This document shows, piece by piece, positions 63,760 through 64,000 of a stretch of 64,000 bases of DNA. The notes beneath the pieces were generated by a model, which saw only the letters and a program-made list of their open reading frames with translations, made no database searches and was not told the origin of the DNA. The DNA is from Pseudidiomarina atlantica. GTDB taxonomy: Bacteria; Pseudomonadota; Gammaproteobacteria; Enterobacterales; Alteromonadaceae. The stretch is taken from the NCBI RefSeq assembly GCF_000753735.1, contig NZ_JPIN01000011.1, positions 1-64,000 on the forward strand, written 5' to 3'. Made by a program: the position numbers and the translations under genes. The number at the start of each line of letters is the position of its first letter. Position 1 is the stretch's first letter.

Positions 63760-64000
63760 GCGTTTGCGGTGTGAGTCTTTTCCGAATGCGCTAAAAAGAA
63801 TTGGTAGCTTGGCTGCGTCGTGACATCCACAAACGGGTAGCCAAGCTGCTGTAACAGCTGCTGCAGCTCGCTAGCACTCGCCGCCGCAGCATCTATGCCA
63901 CCAAAACCGACCAACACATCACCGTACGCGGCGCCATGATTACGATAGTGAAACAAGCTGATATTGGCGCTATCGCCAAGCGCCTGTAAAAAATCGCTAA
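63699..64000 (-). CDS. ilvA: Threonine dehydratase, C-terminal part (5' end outside window)
   Basis: The last 100 codons of a minus-strand gene entering from the right. DFLQALGDSANISLFHYRNHG, YGDVLVGFGGID and LGYPFVDVTTQPSYQFFLAH match the C-terminal regulatory (ACT-like) domain of biosynthetic IlvA, which turns threonine into 2-ketobutyrate for isoleucine. Enteric IlvA ends just after FFLA; here about 28 extra residues ([16 protein letters not shown]...) run antisense into leuD. Confidence 0.88.
   Translation of the reverse strand, partial: SDFLQALGDSANISLFHYRNHGAAYGDVLVGFGGIDAAAASASELQQLLQQLGYPFVDVTTQPSYQFFLAHSEKTHTANAHTVKESGINQGTVVARSFS

Overview
This window looks like the chromosome of a Gammaproteobacterium, most likely a marine Alteromonadales relative (Idiomarina-like). 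That placement is an inference from gene content: an asnC/asnA divergon, adjacent attenuated thrABC and leuABCD operons, a DcaP-type porin beside acs, secreted subtilases, and many c-di-GMP proteins. No rRNA, tRNA or CRISPR array was seen.

Layout. 1-7.9 kb: the 5' part of a large secreted subtilase, acetyl-CoA synthetase with a downstream LuxR-type response regulator, and a divergent DcaP-like porin. 8-19 kb: a GGDEF/EAL protein, csrA, a CapD/FlaA1-type nucleotide-sugar dehydratase, a membrane protein coupled to a beta-CASP metallo-beta-lactamase, a CHASE-GGDEF diguanylate cyclase, and a divergent EamA transporter/LysR pair. 19-21 kb: a REP-associated tyrosine transposase (RAYT), a periplasmic cyclophilin and rnk. 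21.6-28.2 kb: a three-gene unit behind a perfect Fur-box-like palindrome (large lipoprotein, TonB-dependent receptor, di-haem peroxidase). 29-33 kb: a methyltransferase/ATP-grasp pair and asnC/asnA. 33-38.5 kb: a membrane protein and an LRR-metzincin lipoprotein gene cut in two by one in-frame TAA. 38.6-50.7 kb: a probable defence island. 50.8-53.5 kb: a secreted protein and two PepSY membrane proteins. 53.6-64 kb: thr and leu operons, each with a leader peptide and attenuator, and the 3' end of ilvA on the other strand.

The most striking locus is 41602-50661: five tightly coupled genes encoding (1) a soluble protein combining a ClpB-D2-like AAA+ ATPase, an FtsH-like AAA+ ATPase and an M41 zinc peptidase, (2) a Toprim protein like JetD/MksG, (3) an SMC/MukB-like ATPase (JetC/MksB), (4) a kleisin-like protein (JetA/MksF) and (5) a MukE-like protein (JetB/MksE). 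This is a Wadjet/MksBEFG-type condensin with an added AAA+ protease. A 27-bp element matching at 24 positions lies upstream of both this operon and an AT-rich two-gene unit before it (38788-41383), which suggests shared control.

A second genome-scale signal is a short repeat, AAAGGGCAGCCC, mostly in inverted pairs. At least 20 intergenic and 9 in-frame intragenic exact GGGC(A/T)GCCC cores lie between 15.6 and 53.6 kb. They cluster beside the RAYT gene, often sit at gene 3' ends like bidirectional terminators, and are absent from the SMC island and the amino-acid operons.
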